A DNA stretch of 48,786 nucleotides, taken from contig JACSRF010000334.1 in assembly GCA_014879875.1 (NCBI GenBank), positions 1 through 48,786 of the forward strand, in the 5' to 3' direction. Every line of letters begins with the position of its first letter. Within the stretch, counting starts at the first letter, position 1. The position numbers and the translations under genes were made by a program. This document shows, piece by piece, positions 8,304 to 17,257 of this stretch. The notes under the pieces were generated by a model. It saw only the letters and a program-made list of their open reading frames with translations, was not told where the DNA came from and made no database searches. Source of the stretch: Anaerolinea sp. GTDB lineage: Bacteria > Chloroflexota > Anaerolineae > Promineifilales > Promineifilaceae.

Positions 8304-9254
8304 CTACTTCTTTTGAGCTTCTTGTTCCCAGGCTATCTGGATGAAGTGCAGGCTGCCAGGGACGTGATGGTCGCGCAGCGCCTGCCAGAAGGGGCGTTGC
8401 AGCAGGTTGGAGCCGGCGTAGAGCAAGGCCGCCAAACCATGCAGCCCACGGCTGACGGCCGTAAACACATGGCGCTGGCGTAGATGCCACAACGCCAGCG
8501 CCAGATAAACATGGACGACACGGCCGTACCAATAGCTATCTGTAGCAGAAGCCAGCATTTGCCGAAAAACGCCGATCTGGTCGGCTACATAGTCACGAGA
8601 AAGGCGCGTGCTGTGCGTGGACAGGCCATAGTCGGTGGAGGTTTGCCAGTTAGCGCCACGATAGAGGCAGGCAACGGCCGTTTCTGTGGCGGCCAGTGTG
8701 CCAATCTGGGCGATACGGCGGCACAAATCCTGGTCTTCGGTGCTGCGCAGCAGCAGATTGTATCCGCCCACAGCAAAAAATTCGCGCGCGCGAATGAGCG
8801 AAGATTGGATAGGGACCCACGCCCCGCCTATAATTTGCGCCAGACAGTGACCTTGCACGCCACAGTTGGCCGCAGCCAAAATACGGCCGTTTTCATCCAC
8901 TACCTGAATCCCCCCATACAGCCAGGCCGCTTCTGGCGCTTGCTGCGCCAACTGCCAAAAGGCTGCCAGCGCCCCCGGCAGCAGCCAATCATCATCATCC
9001 AAAAAGTAGAGATACGCTCCCCGCGCCGCCGCCGCGCCACTGTTGCGCGCAAAGCTGCGCTCCCGCCGGTTATTATGCAACAGACGCACTGGCGCAGCTT
9101 CTAACCAGGGCGCAGCGGGCAGCGGCTGCCCAGAATCGTTGACAACGACAACTTCAAAAAGCGCCGCATCAAACACCTGGTCTAACACGCTTTGTACAGC
9201 GCGTGGCAGCGTGTCACGGCCAATTGTGGGGATAATCACTGAACAAAATAGCAT
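8304..9254 (-). CDS. Glycosyltransferase family 2, paralog A
   Basis: This GT2 enzyme begins SVIIPTIGRDTLPRAVQSVLDQ and has the VVVNDSG and FLDDDDWL (metal-binding Asp) motifs. The start is either ATG 9254 (directly before the conserved domain) or ATG 9269; the much longer open frame runs through a hairpin repeat and is unlikely. It is a close paralog of the next gene upstream, with the same block order (NNRRERSFARNSGAAAARG versus NQRERSMARNSGAAAAHG). The two are a tandem duplication separated by a 16-bp perfect hairpin. Confidence 0.86.
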   Translation of the reverse strand: MLFCSVIIPTIGRDTLPRAVQSVLDQVFDAALFEVVVVNDSGQPLPAAPWLEAAPVRLLHNNRRERSFARNSGAAAARGAYLYFLDDDDWLLPGALAAFWQLAQQAPEAAWLYGGIQVVDENGRILAAANCGVQGHCLAQIIGGAWVPIQSSLIRAREFFAVGGYNLLLRSTEDQDLCRRIAQIGTLAATETAVACLYRGANWQTSTDYGLSTHSTRLSRDYVADQIGVFRQMLASATDSYWYGRVVHVYLALALWHLRQRHVFTAVSRGLHGLAALLYAGSNLLQRPFWQALRDHHVPGSLHFIQIAWEQEAQKK

Positions 9255-9299
9255 CTCGGAATTGATCATGCAAGCCTTCGTTACTTGAGTTTGCCCATT

Positions 9300-9335
9300 G
9301 AGAAGTTCAACTTCTCCGAAGAAGTTGAACTTCTC
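9300..9335. repeat. 16-bp perfect hairpin overlapping a gene end
   Basis: GAGAAGTTCAACTTCT (9300-9315) pairs perfectly with 9320-9335 around CCGA. Each arm is itself nearly palindromic. It overlaps the last codons of paralog B (stop at 9307), so the C-terminus VQLLRRS is encoded by the element. No T run follows on the minus strand. Confidence 0.8.
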
Positions 9336-10287
9336 CCGTAACTCCCTGTGCGGCGGCAAACCCACGCGCAAATGTTTCGCTGGCATACGGGTGACGCATT
9401 GCGTGCCAAAACGAACCGGATGCCAGGCGCGGACCGGCCAGAAGGCAGGCCGCCAGGCCATAAACGGCGCGGCTGGCAGCTGTCCACATGCGTCGCCGTT
9501 GCAGGTTCCAGACCAGCGAGGTGAGGTAGATGCGGGCGATACGGCCGTGCCAGGCCGCTGTGTGTTTTACTTGCTGCGCAGCGGCATGGCGTAGGCGCGG
9601 CCACACCTCTGGCGCGGCTAAAATTTGTTCGCGCGCGCGTCGGCTCTGCTCTGGATGATGGGCATAATCGGTTGTGCTGCCGGCGTCGCCGCGCGTAATA
9701 GAGGCGACAACGGCCGTTGTCCCCGCCAAATCATAGCGCAAAGCGATGCGCCGCAGCAGGTCAATATCCTCCGGGCCACTGAGCAGGGGGTGAAAGCCAC
9801 CACAAGCAAAAAACGCGGCGCTATCAATGAGCGATGCCTGCAAAGGAACCCATTCCCCAGCCATAACCTGAAGAAAGCAGTTGCCCACAAGCTGGTGGTG
9901 TAGTTGGATGAGCGGCTGCCCCTGACGGTCTACCAGTTGGCTGCCGCCATACAACCACGCCGCGTCACTTTGCGCCGCCAGCGCGTAAAAATGTTGCAGC
10001 GCGTCGGGCGCTAACGAGTCGTCGTCATCCAAAAAGTGCAGAAAACGGCCGTGCGCAGCGGCGGCGCCACTATTCCGCGCCATACTCCGTTCGCGTTGGT
10101 TGGTATGCAAAATGCGCGTGCGTGGGTCACCCTGCCAGGTAGCCGGGGGCAGCGGCGCGCCTGAGTCGTTGACGACGATCACCTCGTGGCCGGCGTCCGT
10201 CAGCGCCTGTTGCAAGACGCTAGCAACGGCCCGATCAAGAGACGACCGTCCTACGGTTGGAATAATTGTCGAACAGAAAGGCGTCAT
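9307..10287 (-). CDS. Glycosyltransferase family 2, paralog B
   Basis: The 326-residue GT2 enzyme has STIIPTVGRSSLDRAVASVL, VIVVNDSG and the metal-binding FLDDDDSL segment. It is paralogous to the gene at 8304-9254 over its whole length. It is the first gene of the leftward glycan operon. Its last residues are encoded by the dispersed hairpin at 9300-9335, which suggests the element inserted at or near the stop codon. Confidence 0.86.
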   Translation of the reverse strand: MTPFCSTIIPTVGRSSLDRAVASVLQQALTDAGHEVIVVNDSGAPLPPATWQGDPRTRILHTNQRERSMARNSGAAAAHGRFLHFLDDDDSLAPDALQHFYALAAQSDAAWLYGGSQLVDRQGQPLIQLHHQLVGNCFLQVMAGEWVPLQASLIDSAAFFACGGFHPLLSGPEDIDLLRRIALRYDLAGTTAVVASITRGDAGSTTDYAHHPEQSRRAREQILAAPEVWPRLRHAAAQQVKHTAAWHGRIARIYLTSLVWNLQRRRMWTAASRAVYGLAACLLAGPRLASGSFWHAMRHPYASETFARGFAAAQGVTGEVQLLRRS

Positions 10288-10437
10288 GTTACGAGGGAAT
10301 ACTTTCCCACAAACTCGTTGCCGGAATGAAACAAAATGAGAACTTCAAATGATTAAATGATTAAACAATAATAACTACATACAACAACAAATGATTAAAC
10401 TTACAAGAGGGCTTGTATGACAGAAGGAGATCATCGC

Positions 10438-10449
10438 TATAATCCCATC
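10438..10449 (+). promoter_or_regulatory. -10 box for a probably leaderless subtilase mRNA
   Basis: TATAAT at 10438-10443 lies six bases before ATG 10450. Transcription would start at or next to the ATG. There is no Shine-Dalgarno sequence in that gap. A weak TTGTAT is 19 bp upstream of the box. Confidence 0.5.
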
Positions 10450-13400
10450 ATGAAGCAACAAACAGGGCGCTCTTTGATTTTTCTCTATATTATTATTTTC
10501 ACCCTGCCTGTAGCCCTACTTTTCTGGTTAAACAGTATAGCGCATTCGCACGTGGCTGGACAGTGGACTTTTTTCCCTGTTCCTGCCCCTGTTGCCCCGG
10601 CCAAGTTCGATGCCGCCCTCCTGGAGGCGATGCAATCGGCCACAGCCACAGACGTTATCCGCATCATCATCCATTTAGCGCCGCCCGACCTGACACAGCG
10701 TCAATTCCCGACCGACAGCAACCTGGCGCGGCGCGCGGCCATTGTGCAATGGATGCAGGACACGGCCGTTTCCACGCAATTCGCCCTACGCCAGGAACTC
10801 GACGCACTGGCTGCTGACAGCCGTGTCTCCCATGTGCGTCCTTTTTGGATTGTCAATGCCATTGCCCTGCGTACAGACCCTGCTACTCTGCAAACCCTGG
10901 CCGCGCGCCCCGATGTCATCCGCATCACCCTCGACATCGCTACCCCCATCGTCACGCCGCTGCATCCCGACCTGAACGATTGGGTCACCCCGCTGGCAGC
11001 CCCGCTGCAAGATGAATCTGCCTGGGGCGTACAGCGCATCCGCGCCCCCTATGTGTGGCATGGCCTGGGGCATGACGGCAGTGGCGTGACCATGGCCATC
11101 ATGGACAGCGGCGTTGATTGGACCCATCCGGCCCTCAGCGCCAATTATCGCGGCAATTTGGGCAACGGTGTTTATCAACACGCCGGCAACTGGTATCACG
11201 CCGCCATCCCTACGGCCACTGTACCGTTCGATCCCATCGGACATGGCACGCACGTCGCCGGCACGGCCGTTGGGCAAAACGACATGGGCGTTGCCCCTGG
11301 CGCACGCTGGATCGCCGTCGCCATCTCCGACGCCAATGGTTTGATCTATGACAGCGCCATTCACGCCGGTTTTGAATGGCTGCTGGCCCCCAACGGCAGC
11401 CCTGCTCTGGCGCCAGACATCGTGAACGCCTCCTGGGGCGGCCGCTATGGCGTCAGAACCGAGTTTTACGCCGATATCCAACTCCTGCAAACCGCCGGCA
11501 TCATCCCCGTTTTTTCCGCCGGGAACAATGGGCCAGACGCGGGTACAATCAATTCGCCGGCCAGCTACACCAATACCCTGGCTGTGGCCGCCAGCGATGA
11601 TATTGACGCTGTCGCCTGGTTTTCCAGCCGTGGCCCATCACCGCTCACCGCTGAGGTGAAGCCGTTTTTAGCCGCACCAGGTACGCGCATTCTCTCTACA
11701 TTTCCGGGCGGGGGATTGGCTGTAGCCAACGGCACGTCTATGGCGGCGCCGCACCTGAGCGGGGCGCTGGCGCTGCTGCTAGACGCGAACCCGGCACTGA
11801 CATCGGCGCAAATCATGCTGCTGCTGGCCGATACGGCCGTTCCCATGACCGCCGTTCACCCCAACAACGACAGCGGCTGGGGGCGGCTGGATGCGTATGC
11901 GGCCGTTGTCCCCCATGCCAATACCGGTCGCATCCAGGGCATTATCACACGCGATGGCGTCCCTCTGCCCCAGGTTGTCGTCACCGTCACCACCCTTGCT
12001 GGCGTCTCCCTGCGCTTTGACACAGACGCCAGCGGCCAGTACCGCGCCGATTTACAACCGGGCAGCTACACGCTGACCACGGCACCCTTTGGCAGTACCA
12101 GCGGGCAGGCCAGCGTCAACCTGACCGCCAACCAGACGGTCACGCGCAATTTTCCCCTTGCCAGCCTACCCGCCGGCGCATTGAGCGGACAGGTGCAGGC
12201 TGGTGGATTGGGCGTCGCCGCCGTAACCGTTGCCGTTGTGGGTACGCCGGTCGTAACGCAGACGAATGAAAACGGCCGTTACACCCTCTCCCTGCCTGCC
12301 GGAACCTACACGGTGCGCATCAGCGCCAACGGCTACCGTCTGGTGCAAACCATCCTCACCATCCAGGCGGGGCAGGCGCAGCAGCGCGACTTTCTCCTCA
12401 CTCCTGCGCCTTCGGTGCTGCTTATAGATGGCGGGCAATGGTATTTCAACTCCTTTATCAGCTACTACGAAGCGGCGCTCATCCAGGACTACCGCAGCTT
12501 CGCCCAGGCCAGCGTCCGCGACCCGTTCCACGATGTCCCTAGCGCCGCGGACCTCATGCAGTACGATGTCGTTGTCTGGGCCGACCCGCAAGGCGCGCCT
12601 GGCCTGCTGCAAGCGAACAATGTCATTACCACCTATCTGGGCAGTGGCGGTCAGTTTCTCATCAGCGGGCAAAATGTGGGGCGCTATGACGGCGTCGGTT
12701 TTGGCAGCCAGGTCTGGTGGCTCAACCGGCTGCGCGCTTCCTTTACCGGTGAACTAACGAACCAACCATTGCCCGGCGTCAGTGGCGCTGCGGGAACCCC
12801 CTTTGCCACTGCGAACCTCACCTTCAACGGCGCTGACAGCGCCCGCAACCAGACCTCACCAGACCATGCCATGCCGCAGGTATTGGCGTTAACCGAACCG
12901 CTGCTGTTTTATGAGGATGGGCAAATAGCCGGATTGGGCGCCGGGCAGTGCGACCCGTATCGCATTGTGTATTGGGGGTTTGGTCTGGAAGGGGTGACGG
13001 GGGCAGCCAATCGGGCCGATTTGCTGGGGCGCAGTTTTGCCTACTTGGCCGCGCCACCCATTGCCAGTGGCGCGCGCTGGCTGAACCGTGATGTGTCGCA
13101 GATTGTATTACCGGGGGATCAACTGGCGTACACGCTGACGATACAAAACCTGAGCGAGACGCTGACGGATACGTTGGATTTGACGCTGACAGGCGCCGGC
13201 TGGCCGGCCGTTGTGGTCACGCCAACATTGACGCTGGGGCCATGCATGGTCGGCCAAACGACGCTGACAGTGACGGTTCCAACTGCTGCCCCGGATGATC
13301 AACAGGTGATGATGACGTTAACGGCCGTTTCGCGCCAGGATACGGCCGTTAACACTCGCTGGCAGCTTTCCCTGAAAACCCCAGGTAATATTTTGCTCGT

Positions 13401-14775
13401 GGATGATGACCGTTTTTACGAAAATGAAGTAGATTTCCGTGCGGCGCTGCAACAAATGGGCGCACGCTACGATGTGTGGGACATTGGCGGCAGCAGCCTG
13501 CAAGCGCCGCAAGGCAGCCCACCGGCCGCGCTGCTGCCAGCCTATGACCTGATCATCTGGTTTACGGCCTATAACTGGTACGATCCGGTGACGTCGGCGA
13601 GCCGGTTGGCGCTGCGTGACTATGTGCAGGGTGGCGGGCGGCTCTTTCTCAGCAGCCAGGATTTTCTCTACTATCCCTTACCTGCCCGCCTGCAATCTTA
13701 TTTGGGCGTGCTGGATTATCAGGTTGACGTGACGCCGACCGTTGCTTATGGAGCGGACCATGTCACCCGTTCTAGCCTGCTCGATGGGCCGCTGTCGCTG
13801 ACCTACAGCCCCATCAAAAACCAGGGCGATGGTCTGCTGCCGGCCGCACACAGCCAGCCTTATCTGTGGCATGATCAGGGGGGGGTGGCAGCCCTGACGA
13901 CGGCCGGGACAGGCTGGCGCACCGTGTTCTGGGGAATTCCTGTGTCTACTTTATCCGAAACCATGCGCAGTGTTGCCCTCAGCGATGCGTTGGGCTGGTT
14001 GAGCGACCTGGGTGACTCAACCTGGCAGGTAGATAACCGCACCGGTCCGCCTGGCGCGCCGCGCACGTATACCCTGACCATTCGCAACTGGCCGGCCGCC
14101 CCCACGAACCAGGTCGTCATTACGAATACGTTGCCCCCTGGCCTGGAAATTGTGCCTGGTTCTTTGCGTGGCAGCGCCACTTATGATACGGACAGCCGCC
14201 AGGTGCGTTGGCAGGGGGCGCTGCTTCCCGGCGGCAGCCACCAGATTACCTATCAGGCAGCGCCGGATGCAGCCCTGCCATCGGGTACGCGGCTGGATAA
14301 CAGCGTCACCCTGGCCTATGCGCGGCATCAGTTGCGCTTTGACAAGGTGACGACGGTGTGGCTAGATGCGCCAGATTTACGCGCTTCGTGGCTGCTAGGA
14401 ACGGCCGCGGCCACGTTCCCCACCCGCACCATCACCTACACATTGTTACTGCGTAATCAGGGTTTGGCAGCGGCTGAGGGAGCAACGGCCGTTTTACGTT
14501 TGCCTGACTCGTTTGCCCCGCTAACGGCAACCCTGTCTAGCAGCGCCGGCTTGGCGGCGCTGGACAATCAGCGCGTGAACTGGCACGGCGCTGTGCTGCC
14601 AGGGGAAACGATCACGATTTCGCTGCTGTTGACGACGACCATTGAGACGCCGCGCCTGTGGTTTGTGGCCACGGCCGTACTCGACGATGGCGTCACCGCG
14701 CCGCTGATGCGCAGCCATGCGCTCATGTTGCCCCCACACATGGCGTACTTTTCGTTTATTGCTCATGCGCCATAA
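10450..14775 (+). CDS. Large secreted subtilisin-like (S8) peptidase with regulatory-like and DUF11 domains
   Basis: The protein is about 1441 residues from ATG 10450. A hydrophobic N-terminal segment (about 8-31) is a signal peptide or anchor. A propeptide-like region follows, then an S8 domain with catalytic Asp219 (MDSGVDWTHP), His265 (GHGTHVAG) and Ser430 (NGTSMAAPH). Next come two carboxypeptidase-regulatory-like beta domains (each with G.Y...L..G.Y), two flavodoxin/GATase-like segments (beginning VLLIDGGQWYF and ILLVDDDRFYENE) and DUF11/CARDB-like domains. It ends in HMAYFSFIAHAP, a short tail resembling those of other secreted proteins here. It is probably an extracellular protease or surface protein; its substrate is unknown. 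ATG 10417 is in frame but lies ahead of the likely promoter. Confidence 0.9.
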   Translation: MKQQTGRSLIFLYIIIFTLPVALLFWLNSIAHSHVAGQWTFFPVPAPVAPAKFDAALLEAMQSATATDVIRIIIHLAPPDLTQRQFPTDSNLARRAAIVQWMQDTAVSTQFALRQELDALAADSRVSHVRPFWIVNAIALRTDPATLQTLAARPDVIRITLDIATPIVTPLHPDLNDWVTPLAAPLQDESAWGVQRIRAPYVWHGLGHDGSGVTMAIMDSGVDWTHPALSANYRGNLGNGVYQHAGNWYHAAIPTATVPFDPIGHGTHVAGTAVGQNDMGVAPGARWIAVAISDANGLIYDSAIHAGFEWLLAPNGSPALAPDIVNASWGGRYGVRTEFYADIQLLQTAGIIPVFSAGNNGPDAGTINSPASYTNTLAVAASDDIDAVAWFSSRGPSPLTAEVKPFLAAPGTRILSTFPGGGLAVANGTSMAAPHLSGALALLLDANPALTSAQIMLLLADTAVPMTAVHPNNDSGWGRLDAYAAVVPHANTGRIQGIITRDGVPLPQVVVTVTTLAGVSLRFDTDASGQYRADLQPGSYTLTTAPFGSTSGQASVNLTANQTVTRNFPLASLPAGALSGQVQAGGLGVAAVTVAVVGTPVVTQTNENGRYTLSLPAGTYTVRISANGYRLVQTILTIQAGQAQQRDFLLTPAPSVLLIDGGQWYFNSFISYYEAALIQDYRSFAQASVRDPFHDVPSAADLMQYDVVVWADPQGAPGLLQANNVITTYLGSGGQFLISGQNVGRYDGVGFGSQVWWLNRLRASFTGELTNQPLPGVSGAAGTPFATANLTFNGADSARNQTSPDHAMPQVLALTEPLLFYEDGQIAGLGAGQCDPYRIVYWGFGLEGVTGAANRADLLGRSFAYLAAPPIASGARWLNRDVSQIVLPGDQLAYTLTIQNLSETLTDTLDLTLTGAGWPAVVVTPTLTLGPCMVGQTTLTVTVPTAAPDDQQVMMTLTAVSRQDTAVNTRWQLSLKTPGNILLVDDDRFYENEVDFRAALQQMGARYDVWDIGGSSLQAPQGSPPAALLPAYDLIIWFTAYNWYDPVTSASRLALRDYVQGGGRLFLSSQDFLYYPLPARLQSYLGVLDYQVDVTPTVAYGADHVTRSSLLDGPLSLTYSPIKNQGDGLLPAAHSQPYLWHDQGGVAALTTAGTGWRTVFWGIPVSTLSETMRSVALSDALGWLSDLGDSTWQVDNRTGPPGAPRTYTLTIRNWPAAPTNQVVITNTLPPGLEIVPGSLRGSATYDTDSRQVRWQGALLPGGSHQITYQAAPDAALPSGTRLDNSVTLAYARHQLRFDKVTTVWLDAPDLRASWLLGTAAATFPTRTITYTLLLRNQGLAAAEGATAVLRLPDSFAPLTATLSSSAGLAALDNQRVNWHGAVLPGETITISLLLTTTIETPRLWFVATAVLDDGVTAPLMRSHALMLPPHMAYFSFIAHAP

Positions 14776-14832
14776 TCAGTTTATGATTCCAGGATTGATT
14801 TAATCTGCAAAATTTAACCAGGAAACAAAGTC

Positions 14833-15225
14833 ATGCTGCACATATCTGTGAAGATCGTTTACGTGGAAGATGAACCGAATATTGCCGAGCTATTGAAAAG
14901 CGGCCTCGGTTTGTTTGGCATTACCGTTCACCCCATTTACATGAGCGCCGAAGCGTTGTTGGGCAATATGCAAGCGATTGAATTTCAAGAAGCGGATATT
15001 TTCTTCTTTGACATTCGCCTGCCAGGGATGACCGGCATTGCTCTGGCGCAAGAGTTACGGCAGCGTGGCGAGCAACGGCCGTTTGTCCTCGTTAGCGCCT
15101 GGCCCCGCCCTGAACAAAGCTTACTCGACAACATCAACGCCCAATTCCTGCCCAAACCGTTTGATTTTCCCGACGTTATTGGCACGATTCAACGCCTGAT
15201 TGAGGAAGAACGTCGGGCGTTGTGA
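14833..15225 (+). CDS. Single-domain response regulator
   Basis: The 130-residue protein is a bare receiver domain. The acidic pair is Glu12/Asp13 (YVEDEP), the phosphoacceptor is Asp60 (FFFDIRLPGMTG), Ser88 is in the switch position (VLVSAW) and Lys108 is the conserved lysine (LPKPF). No output domain follows, so it acts by protein contact, as CheY or Spo0F do. No histidine kinase is adjacent. The kinases at 43397 and 47069 are possible but distant partners (speculative). AGGAA lies before the ATG. Confidence 0.88.
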   Translation: MLHISVKIVYVEDEPNIAELLKSGLGLFGITVHPIYMSAEALLGNMQAIEFQEADIFFFDIRLPGMTGIALAQELRQRGEQRPFVLVSAWPRPEQSLLDNINAQFLPKPFDFPDVIGTIQRLIEEERRAL

Positions 15226-15261
15226 GTTGTAAATCGGGCGTCGGGCAGCATCTCTTCCGAC

Positions 15262-15747
15262 TCACGACTCTTCCGTCACGTCTGCCCAGCGCGCCCCCAC
15301 GATCTTCGCCAAATCCTTGACCGGGACTTTCAGGTTCACCCCTTTCTGTGCGGCGCTGATGTAGATGTGGCTGTGCGCCTGCGCGCTTTCGTCCAGGTAA
15401 ATGGCAAACCCTTTGTTCACCAGCACCAGCGGGGAGATACTGCCCACTTGCAAGCCGGTCAACTGTTCTGCTTCGGCGTGCGTCGCCATTTTTAGCTTCT
15501 TAGCGCCAATGAGCAGCGCCAGCTTTTTCAAGTCCAACTGCCGGTCGGCCGGAAGCATCACCAGCATGGGCTTGGCTCTAGCGTCACCGGCCGGGGGCTG
15601 CACCACCAAGGTTTTGAATACCTGCCCGGCCGGTATTCCCTTCAGGGTGGCAATTTCGGCCGCATCGCGCATTGTGTCGGGGTATTCCAATACCTCGTAG
15701 GGCACCTTCTTGCCTTCGAGGAATTTCATGGCTAACGTTTTTGGCAT
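15262..15747 (-). CDS. ybaK: YbaK/EbsC-type aminoacyl-tRNA deacylase
   Basis: The 161-residue protein matches the YbaK/ProX family, which hydrolyses mischarged tRNA such as Cys-tRNA(Pro). Family features are KKVPYEVLEYP near the start, GIPAGQVFKTLVV with the conserved lysine, MLPADRQLDLKKLA and the GSISPL segment. It is a free-standing editing enzyme of normal length. The ATG directly abuts the stop codon of the upstream M20 peptidase gene (TAAATG), so the two are translationally linked. The family is clear; exact tRNA specificity is not. Confidence 0.88.
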   Translation of the reverse strand: MPKTLAMKFLEGKKVPYEVLEYPDTMRDAAEIATLKGIPAGQVFKTLVVQPPAGDARAKPMLVMLPADRQLDLKKLALLIGAKKLKMATHAEAEQLTGLQVGSISPLVLVNKGFAIYLDESAQAHSHIYISAAQKGVNLKVPVKDLAKIVGARWADVTEES

Positions 15748-17118
15748 TTAGACATTCCCGTATTTTTGTAAAAAGCGGATGCTGGTTTCGATGCCCCGGT
15801 AATAATTGGGCAGATAAAAGCGTTCGTTGGGGGAGTGGATGCGGTCGTCGTGCAGGCCAAACCCCATCAACACCGTCTCTACGCCCAGATGATTTTGGAA
15901 CAAACCCACCACCGGAATGGAACCCCCTTCGCGCATGAAGACCGGCTCTTTGCCAAAGCTTTCCGTGTAAGCGGCCGCGGCCGCCTGCATGGCCGGGATG
16001 GTGTAATCGGTGATGCTGGCTTTGGCCCCGTGCCCGCCGCTGACGGTGACGGTGACGCTGGGCGGGGCGATGGCCTGCACGTAAGCGGCGAAGGCGGCAT
16101 GAATTTCTTCCGGGTCCTGGTCAGGAACCAGGCGCATGGAGATTTTGGCGTGGACGGCGGCGGGCAGCACCGTTTTGCCGCCATTGCCCGTGTAGCCGCC
16201 AATAATGCCGTGTATGTCTAATGTGGGGCGGGCGCCGAGGCGTTCTACCAGGGTATATTCCGGTTCGCCCCAGGCAGCAGGCGCGCCGGTTTGCGCCAGC
16301 CATTCCGCTTCGTTGAGGGGGAGTTGGTTGAGCAGAGCGCGTTCGGCGGCGCTTAACGGCCGTACCCGATCATAAAACCCCGGAATCAAAATATGCCCCT
16401 CTTCATCCTTCAATTTGGCGATGATGTGCCCCAATACGTTGAGCGGGTTGTTGATGCCGCCGCCAAAACTGCCAGAATGCAAGTCGTGCTCCGGCCCGGT
16501 GATGTCCAGGAACAGGTAACAGATGCCGCGCAGCCCATAGACAATGGCCGGTTGTTCCGGACCGAGAATGGCGGTATCGGAAACAACGGCAATATCTGCC
16601 GCCAACAGATCTTTGTGCCGGGGAATGAAGGCAGCCAGGCTTTCGCCACCGCTCTCTTCTTCGCCTTCGATGATGAACTTGACGTTGATGGGAAGACGGC
16701 CGTTTGTCTGCAAATACGCCGCGACGGCCTTCACGTGGACGTACACCTGCCCCTTGTCATCCGAAGCGCCGCGCGCATACAGGTAATTGTCGCGCACATC
16801 CGGTGCAAACGGGGGCGTCGTCCACAGTTCCAAGGGATCGGCCGGCTGCACGTCATAATGGCCGTAGATGAGCACGGTGGGCGCGTCGGCCCCGGCGTGC
16901 AGCCAGTCGGCGTAGAGGAGGGGATGCCGCTGCGTCTCGATCAGGCGCGCGTTTTCCAGTCCGGCTTCTGTCAATGCGGTGAGCAGCCAATTGGCGGCGG
17001 CGCGGGTATCGGCGCTGCACTCTGGCTGCGTGCTGATGCTGGGAATGCGTAGAAACTCAATGAGTTCCTGTAAATGGCGCTCCTGGTTGGTTTGCGCGAA
17101 GTGGAGAGGGGTTTGCAT
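15748..17118 (-). CDS. M20 family metallopeptidase (dipeptidase)
   Basis: The 456-residue enzyme is a di-zinc M20 peptidase of the dipeptidase/CNDP-like branch. Metal and catalytic positions are visible: His87 and Asp89 in YGHYDVQPADP, Asp120 in RGASDDKGQ, and the Glu pair at 153-154 in IEGEEESGGE. The inserted dimerisation domain contains IHGIIGGYTGNGGKTVLP. No signal peptide is seen, so it is probably cytoplasmic and releases amino acids from small peptides. It is first in a two-gene operon with the ybaK-like gene. Confidence 0.93.
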   Translation of the reverse strand: MQTPLHFAQTNQERHLQELIEFLRIPSISTQPECSADTRAAANWLLTALTEAGLENARLIETQRHPLLYADWLHAGADAPTVLIYGHYDVQPADPLELWTTPPFAPDVRDNYLYARGASDDKGQVYVHVKAVAAYLQTNGRLPINVKFIIEGEEESGGESLAAFIPRHKDLLAADIAVVSDTAILGPEQPAIVYGLRGICYLFLDITGPEHDLHSGSFGGGINNPLNVLGHIIAKLKDEEGHILIPGFYDRVRPLSAAERALLNQLPLNEAEWLAQTGAPAAWGEPEYTLVERLGARPTLDIHGIIGGYTGNGGKTVLPAAVHAKISMRLVPDQDPEEIHAAFAAYVQAIAPPSVTVTVSGGHGAKASITDYTIPAMQAAAAAYTESFGKEPVFMREGGSIPVVGLFQNHLGVETVLMGFGLHDDRIHSPNERFYLPNYYRGIETSIRFLQKYGNV

Positions 17119-17257
17119 AAGGTTTGCTCCATTTGGGAAAGGTATCTACTGCTGGCTTTTGCCAGTCGTGTCAAAGTGTGGTCTGATTATAGTGGATTTT
17201 TATGGAATCATGTAGTGAACGTGGAGCCAGCGCAGGTATGAAGAAGGAGATGATGCG

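Noticed and set aside
9254-9461. Extended N-terminus of GT2 paralog A
   Set aside because: The extension is translated from the hairpin repeat and the end of the neighbouring gene; the conserved domain begins at about 9254.
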